A DNA stretch of 64,000 nt, taken from NCBI GenBank assembly GCA_030159075.1, contig BROG01000806.1, forward strand, positions 186,001 through 250,000. The letters are read 5' to 3'. The translations under genes were made by a program, and so were the position numbers. This stretch comes from Atrina japonica (Eukaryota > Mollusca > Bivalvia > Pterioida > Pinnidae). This document shows, piece by piece, positions 50,984 to 61,934 of the stretch (within the stretch, counting starts at the first letter, position 1; every line of letters begins with the position of its first letter). The notes beneath the pieces are model-generated. The model was given only the letters and a program-made list of their open reading frames with translations, made no database searches and was not told the DNA's origin.

Positions 50984-51278
50984 GCTGTTTGTTTGTTAGT
51001 TTATTGTTGTTTAACGTCCCACTCAAGAAGATATCACTCATATGGAGACGCCAACAAATGCCAGTGAAGGGCTTCAAATTTTTGCCTATGCTGGCACTTA
51101 CGGCCATTGAACAGTGAGGGTTCTTTAACGTGCCGACACCTTCTGTGACACGGGACCTCGAGTTTTACTGTCTCATCCGAAGGACAGGAAACCAACCTGC
51201 CGCCGGCGGGACTCGAACTCACGACCTCACGATCCAGAGTTGAGCGCGCTACCGATTGAGCCAGGCCGGCTCTAGTGC
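50984..51278 (-). mobile_element. Full-length tRNA-derived SINE
   Basis: On the minus strand it starts agagccggccTGGCTCAATCGG (box A-like) and continues tagcgcgctcaactctgg to AGTTCGAGTCC (box B-like). The body then has cttcggatgagacagtaa, cgttaaagaaccctcactg and ccatatgagtgatatcttc, and the tail gggacgttaaacaacaataa. Identical 10-bp repeats ACTGTAGTGC flank it (50,974-50,983 and 51,279-51,288). The head is tRNA-like but not a tRNA gene. It could be transcribed by RNA polymerase III from the internal boxes. Confidence 0.93.
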
Positions 51279-51643
51279 ACTGTAGTGCACATACAGTGTT
51301 GTGTATAATTGCACGAGCGTATTCAAGTTTGTATTATAACTGCATGATTCCACATGCATGTAATAAAAAAATAATAAGCTGATGATTATTTATTCATAAA
51401 ATTTGCTAAACGCTCGTTTCCTATGCAATTTATGTATTCGTTTAGTAAATTCAAAATTATAGGAACATTCATGTTAAGTCATATATAATAACAATAATAT
51501 AAGGTACATTAATTTAACACAATGATCTTTCATCTTATTTAGGTACACATATACGGTTTTTATTAAATATGTTTCCTTGCAGCCGAATCTTATCTATATA
51601 TTTCATGAATGTTGGAGTAGTTTCCCTTTTATCATACACCAGA

Positions 51644-51647
<4 letters not shown>

Positions 51648-51675
<28 letters not shown>

Positions 51676-51773
51676 GAAAAGTTGTGCATTTAATTTACAG
51701 TATTTCAATTTGATAATATTTCAAGCTAAATACGATAACAAATGTCTGAAGTAACACACACACGGACACACAC

Positions 51774-51867
<94 letters not shown>

Positions 51868-51893
51868 TTAGTGTGTGTGTGTGTGTGTGTGTG
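51648..51893. repeat. (ATT)n, (CA)n, (TA)n and (GT)n microsatellites
   Basis: ATT at 51,648-51,674; CA at about 51,752-51,775; TA at 51,779-51,864; GT at about 51,869-51,893. Confidence 0.95.
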
Positions 51894-51899
51894 TTACAA

Positions 51900-52030
51900 A
51901 TGGGAAAAAAATTGCCTATAGGATTTTTTCTCCCATGGGATTTTAAGTGGAATTTTGATGGGAGAGAAAATCCCACCGAAAATCCCGCGGGCTTTTTACC
52001 TTTGGAAATCAATATCTCTGCAGGTATCAA
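51900..52030. repeat. Dispersed repeat next to (TA)n, copy 1
   Basis: tcccatgggattttaagtgg, gagaaaatcccaccgaaaat and tacctttggaaatcaatat are shared with 58,450-58,580. Both copies lie beside a (TA)n tract. Confidence 0.7.
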
Positions 52031-52170
52031 TAGGTAAAACGTAGATTTTAGTGTATGTATTATTGGTCATAAATCCCACCATCTACCACAAAAAAAATTC
52101 TGCAGCTCCAGTGGAAATGGTAGGTAAAAGTCGGGACTTTGTCGTGTCCGGAGTTAAATGTCGCACTGTT

Positions 52171-52320
52171 TTGTTTGTTTGTTTTGTTTTATTGTTTTTT
52201 AGCGTCCCACTCAAATATATTTCACTCATATGGAGACGTCACCATATGCCGGTGATGGGCTTCAAATTTTGGCCTATGCTCGGCACTTACGGCCATTGAG
52301 CAGTGAGGGTTCTTTAACGC
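52171..52320 (-). mobile_element. 5'-truncated SINE copy with 9-bp target duplication
   Basis: Same family as 50,984-51,278 (agcgtcccactcaaatatat, ctcatatggagacgtcacca, cggccattgagcagtgaggg). The tRNA head is missing. CGCACTGTT flanks it at 52,162-52,170 and 52,321-52,329. Confidence 0.9.
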
Positions 52321-52329
52321 CGCACTGTT

Positions 52330-53224
52330 GAATATATATATAATTGTATAATAATAAGGAATAGTAATAATATTAGAGCTCGCTTTACTTCTAATATGCT
52401 GAAGTGCTCAAGTCAAAAGTATCTTGCCATTTAAACCTCTAATATTGTTGGAGGAGGTCAAGTGCAGCATACTTTAAACCAGTAAGTCTCTCACCTCTAA
52501 GTACCGGTAACAAGGATTCATTCCCTGCTAGTTACTAAGCTGATTGAGAATGTTTGCCAGTTTACTTGCAGCGCTCAAGGTACAGTGTAACCAGCTTATC
52601 TTTACCATATAATTCTAACTGCCCCCATTCATTTGAAATATTGACACGTGTTGTAAAACAATGTTTCCACAAAATGAAAACCGAATCCATCTGAACTTAG
52701 CACTTGCTTTTATTCATTGGTGTAAATAATTTGGATTATAATTTAAAACACATCATCAAAGGTTACTTATTAATCTGTGTCCACAATTTTACGATTTCTA
52801 CCTAGACACACTGGAGAAAGTCAGTATGATGTTTGTTTCAGTTGTTTTGGTAAATATCAAGGATCTACATTATTTCATACATGAATTATCTCCCTTTAAA
52901 TCTCCAAGTGAAATAAATTACATGTACTACCAGTACTGATATTTTTTTTTTAATATTTAACTTATATGGAGATGTCTCCAGATCAATAGGTAAAGTACCA
53001 TGGATATTATCTAAGGTACAGTCTAAATGTTTTATTCACTTGATAACTTTATCTTTTAAAAACAAATCACATGCCTGTGACACATACTCTCACAGCTACT
53101 TGTACTTTGTACTAACATATGCTCTGCAAAATCCTAAACAAACACAAACATACATGTATAATCATAAAATGAACTGCATTTGACATATAGATATATACAT
53201 TAAGATACATGTATTCATTATGAT
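52330..53224. other. No gene recognised
   Basis: AT-rich, no supported feature. Confidence 0.4.
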
Positions 53225-53600
53225 CATTTTTGCCTCACTGTGAGGAAGGTGCATAAGTAAGACATAGGTATTTCTTTACCAAAAAACATCAAATTTTGCA
53301 TTTAGCTCCAATGTTAAGTTGATGTTATCAGTTTGCTGTTCAGTTAATATTGGTGCTAGTTTGGTGATATTTGGCCTGAATTTTCCCATGGTCTGCTGTC
53401 ATTGTTGTGAAGTTTAATTTGACATTTTTTCATTTTTTAATATATTTTGACATAGTTCACTTTTTCAAAAAATTGTTGTGTTTATCTCCAATGTTAAGTT
53501 TTTGTTACAGGCTTCTGTTCAGTTGCTATTGGGGCTAACATGTTATTTGGCCTGGATGTTCCTGGGGCTCTATCATTGATGTTTTAGGGAATATGTGTGT
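53225..53600. repeat. Two diverged ~180-bp tandem units
   Basis: tccaatgttaagttgatgtt ... ttggcctgaattttcc in the first and tccaatgttaagtttttgtt ... ttggcctggatgttcc in the second. Confidence 0.7.
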
Positions 53601-53689
53601 TTTTTTTTATTTATTTATTTTTCATTTTTTAATATTTTTGGACTAACTGGTGTTCGGTTGCTGATTATTTTGGATGGGGTAGAGCATCA

Positions 53690-54215
53690 GTAATAACTGA
53701 TGTGCACTGGGGTCTCTCGGGTTATATGCCCCACCCTTTAAATCTATGTTTTATGTATTTCTTGAAAACCATTCACATGTCAATTCCTAAATAATATATA
53801 CTCTTATTTGTTATGGAAAGACACATTTACTAGTACATCAGGGTCCTTTGATTTGAGTCCTGCTCCACCCACCCTGAAATTTATATTTTTACTTATAACT
53901 TAAAACCAATTTACAGCTTCCCTCTTGAATTTATATATTATTGATATTTAATGGTGTATGTGGGGGTCCTGCCCCACCCCTGAAATATACATTTTTACTG
54001 ATAACTTAAACAGTTAACAGCCCGACTGTTCAACCTACTATATTATTGATTATGGGAGGACACATTCAGTAGTGCATGTGGGGGGTCCTACACCATCCCC
54101 AAAACACATTATGGTATACATTTTGTACTATATGTTTTACTTATAACTTAAAAACATTCACATTGCTATCCCATCACATATCAATCTGCAAGGGCTACAT
54201 TTAATGTTAAATCGG
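53690..54215. repeat. ~130-bp tandem units with a gggtcctgccccaccc core
   Basis: Three to four copies of a block with ggggtcctgccccacccctg aaat, tttttacttataacttaaaa and atattattgat ... gacacatt. Spacing is about 120-150 bp. Confidence 0.75.
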
Positions 54216-54439
54216 GGATCGGCAAGGCATACAAGGGGATGAGCATTTCATCTAGGGGGGTTGAGGACTTTTAGGATATTTTGTTGAGTCAGATTATTTA
54301 TTTACATACCCTCGCAGGACAGAATATTTATTTTCACTTAAACAAGAGACAGATTATTTATTCTCTTCATTTTTTCTGGTTATTGTACGGTAAAGTGGTC
54401 TGAAATGTGATGGACCTAGGAATTAATTCAAAGGGGAGC

Positions 54440-54810
54440 ACAGGAAGAAATCAGACCTTTCAGTTTTAGCTGAAAGGTACCTTTCAGTGACTTTTCAGTG
54501 ACCATTCAGTTCACTGAATGGCAGGAACCTTTTAGTCACCATTCAGTGATTTTTCAGTGATCATTCGATCATATTTCCGTGGATATTCAGTCACCTTTCA
54601 GTGGTCATTCAGTCATATTTCAGTGACCATTCAGTCAACATTCAGTGGCCATTCAGTCACCTTTCAGTGTACATTTAGTCATGTTTCAGTGACCATTCAG
54701 TCATATTTAAGTGGCCATTCAGTCGCCTTTCTGTGACCATTCAGTCATATTTCAGTGACCATTCAGTCGCCTTCCAGTGGTGAATCAGTTACCTCTCAGT
54801 GATCCAATAA
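54440..54810. repeat. ~22-bp minisatellite (tttcagtgaccattcagtca)
   Basis: About 16 imperfect units built from two related half-units, ttTCAGTgacc and atTCAGTcacc. The edges are more diverged than the core. Confidence 0.92.
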
Positions 54811-56315
54811 ATATCTCCCATGTTATTATCATTTTTCATTTAGTATGACCAAGGACGTCCCTAAATTTACATTCAACGCGAGTGTGCCGTACCACCGTGT
54901 AGAGTAATGATAGTTGAAAATTATATATATATATATTTAGGTCAAGGGACCTACATGTTTTTAATGTTTTCCATATTTTAAAATTTATTCTGATTGATAG
55001 CCTATTGACTCTGTCTGAACATGGTATTTCAATTTTATTAGCAAGTTGATAGGCTATGGTGCTAGTTCAACGCTAAAATCTATATCAGCTTGGTCCTGGA
55101 CGCGGGTTAAGTACGTACTATTTTATATTTGGGGTAGATTGTTTATGTATGTTGAACGTGGTCACACTGAGCATGCGCAAAAAAATTTAAACGCTGGAAC
55201 ATGGAATTCAAATTGGAAAGGGGGAAGGCGATATTACGATTAGGCTAGACCCTAAACCCTTTTGTTCTGGAATTTGCAGTAAGACATGTTTTTTAAAACT
55301 ATTTCTATCATTATTATTTATACAGGTGGTTATTATTTATCTATACAGGTGGTTATTTATAGGGCTACATTAAAAGAAATGCTTATCACTTTACCTGTAC
55401 AAGTATATTATGGTGTGTATAACCATAGATTATCTCTTAATTCCTAATTAACACCTTTCTGCAAGGCTAACTAAACATCCTGTCAAAACATATCAAAATG
55501 TTTTATGACACAAAAACAAAAACACTGATGTTCCTGTAAAAAAAATAAAGAAAACAGAGTAAATTTACTTACATGTATTAATATTGTTTTCAATACATGT
55601 TTATTGTCAAGAAATAGTCAACTGCCATAGGACTATACATTTTAACATCCATAAAAACTGACTTTTTTTCCTGTGATTTTTTTCATGATTTTTCCTAAGA
55701 CTTTTCCCTACATTCATATAAAAAGTACCCTACTATATGAAAAAGGTGCATTCTCATTTATCCAACTTCTTATGATTTAGTACAGTGAAATTATGGTCTA
55801 GAAGTTATTATCGATAGCTTTGGAAAAGTGTGACAGAAAAATACAGTTCTGAAATATTGACTGGCCTGTTTCATTCAAACTGTGTTATATCAAAGTTGCA
55901 AGTCTGATATTTGAATTTTTCTGTATAATTTTTTTCAGATTTTTCTTATTTTTTTTTTTCATTTTCATTATTATAGTGACGTTTGAAATGTTCTAAAATG
56001 CTATTTCTAATATATCAGCTTATTTTTTCCATTGTGTTCCCTGGTATCCATAATATACATGTATAGATAGCCACTCACTTCTAAGTAAAAGCCTCTAGCA
56101 TGTGGTTTAAGGTCAACAGATTCTATCACTCAAGCTCTGTGTTTATACATCTTTGTTTAAATATGAAAAATGTTCACTTTCTGAAAATGAAAGAAAACAG
56201 GGGAGCTCATGATATTTATCTTGGCTTGTGTGTGTGTCTGTGGATATGAAAAAATAAAAACAAACAGATTTACTTGTAATTCTTTAGCTTGGCCGCTTCA
56301 CCATATGCAAATTTA
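54811..56315. other. No gene recognised
   Basis: AT-rich. A word tgagcatgcgca near 55,170 resembles an NRF1-type promoter motif, but nothing else supports a promoter. Confidence 0.35.
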
Positions 56316-56478
56316 GGGGCAGATCCAGGATTTTTTTTGAAGGGGGGTGTTTGAGAATTTTTTCATTATGAGATGTGAGTGCTGAAGGTGCGTGCCGTTA
56401 GTGGCGAGGGTCTGGGGCCATTTTAAATTTTACAGGGGGGTGGGGGTGCAACCTATGCAACCCCCCCTTGAATCTGCC
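56316..56478. mobile_element. MITE-like element with GGCAGATC-type termini
   Basis: The left end GGGGCAGATCCAGG and the right end CCTTGAATCTGCC are inverted, with G-rich (gaaggggggtgt) and C-rich (caacccccccttg) subterminal stretches that also pair. About 163 bp, no ORF. Confidence 0.7.
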
Positions 56479-58449
56479 AATGATACTTTTTCTTCACTTA
56501 ATAAAATTTAAATTTAATGCTTACTGTCCACAATTTGTATGTAGTTATTCATATATTATTCTCTCTCAACTTTGCTACTGAATTAAGAACTATAATTTCT
56601 TTAATCATTTCTTGATGTAACAGTTAAATTAAATTCTCTTTTGCAAATTTGAAAAAAAAAATTATTTTATGATTTTACAAATTTACTTGAAAATCATACC
56701 TGTCTTTTGTTATTGTTTTTCTCTATCACACGTTATCTGTCTGACTTAATATTTATTTATTACACTCATAAAGTTGTAGTTTTTATATACATTAGCCTAT
56801 ATATTCTCTCTTCCTAAACTTTGTCATTGAGTTAAGAATCATGCATTTTTTTTATCTTATGAATTATACAATAACAGTTTTTGCTATATAATACTGTTTA
56901 TTCTCACTGAAAATTTAAATACTGACAAAAATGCAAAAGCAAAACATAAAATTTACAGTTAGGTGCAACAAATTTTCCAGAGTTTAACCAAGATTCAAGA
57001 TTGAAAATATTTTTTACTTAAGCTTTACCACCCCAAAACCTTGTAATTACTATAAACATATTTTACCTGTGTCTAATTAGGAATGTTGGATACATGTAAA
57101 TGAGAATAACAGTTTATTAAAAGTTGGACAACTGAGAAGACACCTTGAAAAGTAACACCCTAAAGGAAACATACTTTCGTAATCAGCTGTAGCTAGTTGA
57201 GGGTTGAAAGAAGATACCGCTCTTAGCGACTCGGGCGTGAACAAAAGCGTACTACATGATTCTGACACTAGGAAAGAATGTTTCTTTAGGCCTACTTGTG
57301 TTGCAAACCTTAATCTTTCAGTCATTGACGTCCGGGAAAATAGTTCAGTGGGGGTTTCTTATGTTATGTAATAGGTGTTTTGTTCCTGTTTTCGGTATTC
57401 ATATCAGCTGTTCCACGATGCACAAAATTAAGTAGGCTAAAACTGTTTTTAAGAAAATTATGTTTGTTGTTTACTAATGCTTGTTCAGCATTGGGTGTAT
57501 GGTAAGTCGCTGATCAATATATATGACATGTAAATGTACAGTAATCCGATTCCTGTCAATAGAGAGGGACGGAGTGGGGAGGGGGGTTACGCATAGTGGC
57601 CGAGTGGGGATCCTGATAAACAACAAACGAGAATTATCTGACAATAAATGCACAATAAAAATATATTCCAAAATGTCTAAGGAATTATTTTAAAATTTGG
57701 AAATATTACTTGTTAAAATTAATGATAATAATTTAAACCTATTCATTATTTATATTACATAGTAATAGGATAATAGTATGAAAAGTCAACCTAACAGGCT
57801 GGATAATTAAATACTTAGAGATGAACGTAAACTTTCCGAGGAATATATTTTTTTAATATTTAATTGGCAAAATTATATGCTTAAATTTCAATAAGCATCA
57901 TGATTTTTTAAAATTATTTTATGATTAAAATTAGATGCATGGGACATTTTTTAAACATATTTTATTATGGCAAATGGCCAGGATATTTACATATACCCTC
58001 CATCTTCACCTGGCTAGAGAGTATATTGGATTACTGGTGGTCATGTACCATACACACTGAACTCGCATTACACACAAAACAAAACGCATACATTGACACT
58101 TCAAACATTCACAATATACTTGATCATACATAAAGTTGTACATAAAATACACTGAAAAATCCAAACAAAACATTCACATGTATACACAAAAAATGAAATA
58201 AATAAATTTTAACATTTCTTTGATTTGTTATTTAAATTAGAATTAAAATAAAAAAATAATTAAGAATTCAATATTAACCTTTTGTTCAATTTGTAGTTAT
58301 AAAATCCATTAAAAATCAATAATGAATATGAAGTATCAAATACAACTGATCTATCTCTTTTACATTTTTAATTAGTCATTACAATGATAATTCCCCAACC
58401 ATCATATACATACAGTATAAGTAATGTTAAATATAATCCCACCAATGAA
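56479..58449. other. No gene supported
   Basis: AT-rich. An 82-codon minus-strand frame at 57,077-57,325 has no recognisable domain or splice context. Confidence 0.35.
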
Positions 58450-58576
58450 AAGTCATGGGAGAAAAAGATCTGTGGGAAAATTAGTCCCACTAATTCCTCC
58501 CATGGGATTTTAGGTGAGATTTTGATGGGTGAGAAAATCCCACCGAAAATCACACGGGATTTGTACCTTTGAAAAT

Positions 58577-58580
<4 letters not shown>
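58450..58580. repeat. Dispersed repeat next to (TA)n, copy 2
   Basis: Shares tcccatgggattttaggtg and gagaaaatcccaccgaaaat with 51,900-52,030 and likewise ends aaaatcaatat at a (TA)n tract. Confidence 0.7.

Positions 58581-58662
<82 letters not shown>
58579..58662. repeat. (TA)n microsatellite
   Basis: Two TA tracts separated by ttaat. Confidence 0.97.
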
Positions 58663-58666
<4 letters not shown>

Positions 58667-59149
58667 TATCTCGATGATATCTGGCCTTGGCTCCAAATTT
58701 TTATCTTAGACAGGACGCTGATTCTAATGTATGTGACTGCATTACATGTTATATGCATGTAGTAAGCTTATATAATTATATAATTATTTCATAAACATAA
58801 AATGCGAGAAAATCTCTGTGGATTGCGTCATCTCTTTTCGGAGAATTGAACACCGATTTCTCAAATTGTTCCATAATGCAACTTCAGGCTATTATAAATC
58901 ATATCACTCTTTCGTATTATTCCTGCTTCCTGTTGATCTCAATATATACTCGAAAATAATTGCAGACTAAGTCCGTGTCACGTTTATATTCGTTAGTATG
59001 CGTATATATTATATAATTTCAATGACATCGTTACATAAACACACTCAGCACATCCTGTTGAATGATTTGGTTTTATCAACACGGAAATATTAATTCCGAT
59101 TGTTTTTTTAGTATACACTTATTGATCTGTATTGTACATCTGTATTGTT
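58663..59149. other. No gene recognised
   Basis: AT-rich sequence upstream of the RT remnant. It may be the decayed start of that element, but no homology was seen. Confidence 0.35.
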
Positions 59150-59645
59150 TTTTTCATTAAACTTCATAAAACCCCGTATAAGCAAAGATACATAACAGGA
59201 TCCAGCAAATGTTCTACCAAATCTTTATCTTTGCTCCTTACCAAGATATTGACAGTCGTTAAGGAGAAACTTCAACAATACTGTACAGTTGCTTATTCCA
59301 GAAGCGGTGTAAATCAGATGTTGATACTAAAACATTCTAAACAGCTTTTAGAAATTTGAAGTCACACAATTTTTCTCGAATTCACAGTATAAAAACATAT
59401 GACTTCTCTACTCTTTACACAACTATTCCACATAAAAAAAATAAAAGAAAGACTTTTCCGCATCATAGACAACTGTTTTTTCACTAAAGGTGGTAATCTA
59501 AAATTCAAATATCTATCAGGATACTTATTTTGTCCAACACCACTCTGATTCTACACATAAATACACCGAAGTTGATATAAAAAACATACTGGAATTTCTA
59601 ATAGACAATATATTTGTAATGTTCCGTTTTCAATTTCGCAAATAT
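59150..59645 (+). pseudogene. Penelope-like element reverse transcriptase remnant
   Basis: Reading from about 59,158, the protein pieces are KLHKTPYKQRYITGSSKCST, then KSLSLLLTKILTVVKEKLQQ and YSRSGVNQM. After a one-base loss near 59,355 they continue NLKSHNFSRIHSIKTYDFST, LYTTIPH, and after further shifts RLFRIIDNCFFTKGG, HSDSTHKYTEVDIKNILEF and LIDNIFVMF. These match, from memory of the family, the N-terminal half of the RT domain of Penelope-like retroelements common in fish and bivalves (KLHKTP, GSSKCST and YDFSTLYTTIPH are typical). The catalytic YxDD part and the GIY-YIG endonuclease are absent. Several frameshifts and stops make it inactive. The functional assignment is by recognition, not a search. 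Confidence 0.85.
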
Positions 59646-60227
59646 AAAATTAAGACGTAACATTAACATTTGGAGTTCATTTATCAAGTTTCATAAAATG
59701 ATCAAGAACTTCACAGCTGTAGCCTGCGTCCTATGCACAGGTCAAATATGTGACAATTAATCTGTGCACAGGCGAAAGTGTCACACATTGACATCTTGAA
59801 AATTTCATGCAAATTGATTCTCCTATACTCAAACAGACATTAGCTGTGTTTATCGAAAATATTGGGATTTCCTCTACTTTTACTACTTGTGCGATAACAA
59901 ATATAAGAGCCATACACAGGCATAAACAAACTTATCTTCCTGATCTATTTTGTGACAATAAAGGCCAGCTTCAGTGTGTATTATTGCTATACAAATAGTT
60001 CGGTTGAGTTAATCAAGTGCCAAAAACCTGGTATTCTGAGCAATTGTCAAAAACACATATTTGAAATTAAGAATTTTATGCCTGTGTATACATCTGTTTT
60101 GTTATTGCTTTTTTGTATAAGTAGTAAAAAAAGACAAAGACGTTTTTTAAAAAAAAAAACACAGCTAATATCCCTTTAAGCTGCAAAGAGCAGTTCAGTT
60201 CATAATTTCGATGCATATTGATACGCA
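59646..60227. other. No gene recognised
   Basis: AT-rich; possibly eroded continuation of the retroelement, but no RT motif was seen. Confidence 0.35.
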
Positions 60228-60437
60228 AGATGTTTGAGTATATACTCAAATTTAAATTCATTTTTACAGAAAAATCATGAATACGATGCAAAAATTCACA
60301 CTATGTGAATGACGAAAAATAATATATGTTTCCTAGTCACTCAAATTCAAAAGTTTTTCAAACGAATATATACTAAAAATAATGAAATAAAAGTTGATCT
60401 TGAGTATTGAGAAAATATGGTGACTTCGGGCTCTGGG
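60228..60437. mobile_element. MITE family 1, partial copy (right half)
   Basis: Has tttgagtatatactcaaatt, an internal segment like the other copies, and the right end gatcttgagtattgagaaaa tatggtgacttcgggctctg. The left terminus is missing. Confidence 0.72.
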
Positions 60438-60559
60438 TTCGATCATCTTGTATGTGAAATGATATGGCGGTCGTCAGATCGGTCAGCTGGGTTTTACCTG
60501 GAAACTCCCACAGTGCTCCCACAATCAGAGCCAACGAGAGACATTTATAAAAGTTGTTT

Positions 60560-60768
60560 TAACTAAGTCCCCTACTTCTGGTCAGCGCATGTTCGAGACC
60601 CGTTCTACCCAAGTTGATTTTATGACAAAATTTGCAAGTTTACTTGCGAAAGGGCGTTGGTCTCTTCCTGAGTAACCGGGTTCTCCCCACCATCATTAAA
60701 ACTGGCTGCCACAATATAACCGAGAAATTGCTGAGTGTGTCATAAAACACCATTCAAAATCAAGACTT
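60560..60768 (+). mobile_element. SINE-like element, tail type caccattcaaaatcaa
   Basis: A box B-like gcatgttcgagacccgttc is followed by gcgttggtctcttcctgag taaccgggttctccccacc, actggctgccacaatataac cgagaaattgctgagtgtg and cataaaacaccattcaaaat. The tail resembles those at 37,180 and 63,690. Confidence 0.65.
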
Positions 60769-61254
60769 GTTTGTTAACCGTTGTAAAATAAATAATACAA
60801 CAACTTTTGGCATGACATTAACAGCAGACAAATAGACAAAACACAATTTTACATTTCGCTAAAAAAAAATCCGAAAAACAATACAGAATCAGAAATCAAA
60901 GCTGTTAATAATATATTGATATTTTTGTAACCGTAAATTGTGGTTTACGCAAATCTTCTAAAACTTACAACACATGTATATTGTTTTAAATTTGACTTAC
61001 GTATATTTAACCATTATATGTTTCTGATTATATAAAGACCATGACAGTTTAATCTCAATATTCATATAAATAACTGCACGTATTATCAATCAATCATAAA
61101 ATATTGTATACAACAAATGTCAAGGGGAGCGTACTTAAGCATGACACCCGAATTTACGTCTAGTTTTCGGAATGTCCTTTTTTGTCTAATGATCACCAGA
61201 TCATTACACTGTCTCCTGGACCAACTGACACTTAATACTTTGTATTTCCTCAGT
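60769..61254. other. Probable 3' flank of the receptor exon; nothing else recognised
   Basis: On the minus strand this lies downstream of the stop at 61,525. An ATTAAA word (minus strand, near 61,048) could be a polyadenylation signal, but this is weak. Confidence 0.3.
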
Positions 61255-61562
61255 GCAACTGTATAAATATACAAATATGCAAATTGGCAAGGCAATGGAA
61301 ATGCACAGACAATTAGATTGAACTCTTAACGCAACGTTTTTCAGCCATTTTCTCAATTTGCAACTTACACGGCAGCATGTGTTGGCCGCATATGACTGTA
61401 TATGGTGACTTCGGGCAACTGTATAAATATACAAATATGCAAATTGGCAAGGCAATGGAAATGCACAGACAATTAGATTGAACTCTTAACGCAACGTTTT
61501 TCAGCCATTTTCTCAATTTGCAACTTACACGGCAGCATGTGTTGGCCGCATATGACTGTATA
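61255..61562. repeat. Two identical 148-bp direct repeats at the 3' end of the receptor exon
   Basis: 61,255-61,402 and 61,415-61,562 appear identical (gcaactgtataaatatacaa ... ggccgcatatgactgtata), offset exactly 160 bp. The right copy contains the last codons (about VYSHMRPTHAAV) and the stop; the left copy is a non-coding duplicate. The 12-bp spacer is tggtgacttcgg. Confidence 0.95.
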
Positions 61563-61807
61563 CATTTTGAGAATTTAGATTATTCACCTTTTCCCTTGTT
61601 TTTCTAAGTTCGTCATATTCGTCATTGAAACTGTACGGACTTTCGTCTTCTATCTCTATCACTTGAATATCGTCATACATATTGACTTCATTGTCAACGG
61701 TCACTATTTGTGAAGTGCATCGGATAGGTGACCACCAGTGAGATCCTTTGATGTCTTTTGTTGATTTTTTTGTTTTCTTATTTTCTTGTTTGTTTATCGT
61801 TAGTGTC
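61525..61807 (-). CDS. Probable last coding exon of a membrane receptor cytoplasmic tail
   Basis: On the minus strand a good acceptor (cctttcatatctgttacag) precedes GACACTAACG at 61,807, giving a phase-2 exon of 93 full codons and a TAA at 61,525-61,527. The peptide is Lys-rich first (residues 4-20), then has GSHWWSPIRC (21-30), an acidic stretch and four tyrosines: Y44 (YDDI), Y58, Y64 (NDEYDEL) and Y83 (VYSHM), ending PTHAAV. YxxI/L/M motifs in an acidic tail are typical of phosphotyrosine-signalling receptor tails. I recall similar tails in molluscan multiple-EGF/scavenger-type receptors, but that is inference. Upstream exons would lie to the right and are not recognised in the window. The last codons and the 3' UTR are duplicated at 61,255-61,402. 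The acceptor plus acidic, tyrosine-rich non-repetitive content argue against chance. Confidence 0.55.
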
Positions 61808-61934
61808 CTGTAACAGATATGAAAGGCTTTACATATAGACAACATACAGTCCCCTGACTAATAATGTGTTTGCTCACCCCTAAGGGGAATTTTGGGGGTT
61901 ATATTTTTCTGAAAGCTTATAAAAATGAAACAAA

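Noticed and set aside
51200..51278. tRNA gene on the minus strand
   Set aside because: It has A and B boxes but is the head of a SINE with a long body, tail and target duplications, and lacks a convincing acceptor-stem pairing.
55165..55180. NRF1-like word tgagcatgcgca as a promoter
   Set aside because: A single motif with no CpG island, exon or initiator nearby.
57077..57325. 82-codon minus-strand ORF
   Set aside because: No domain, signal peptide or flanking splice signals; length is within chance expectation.
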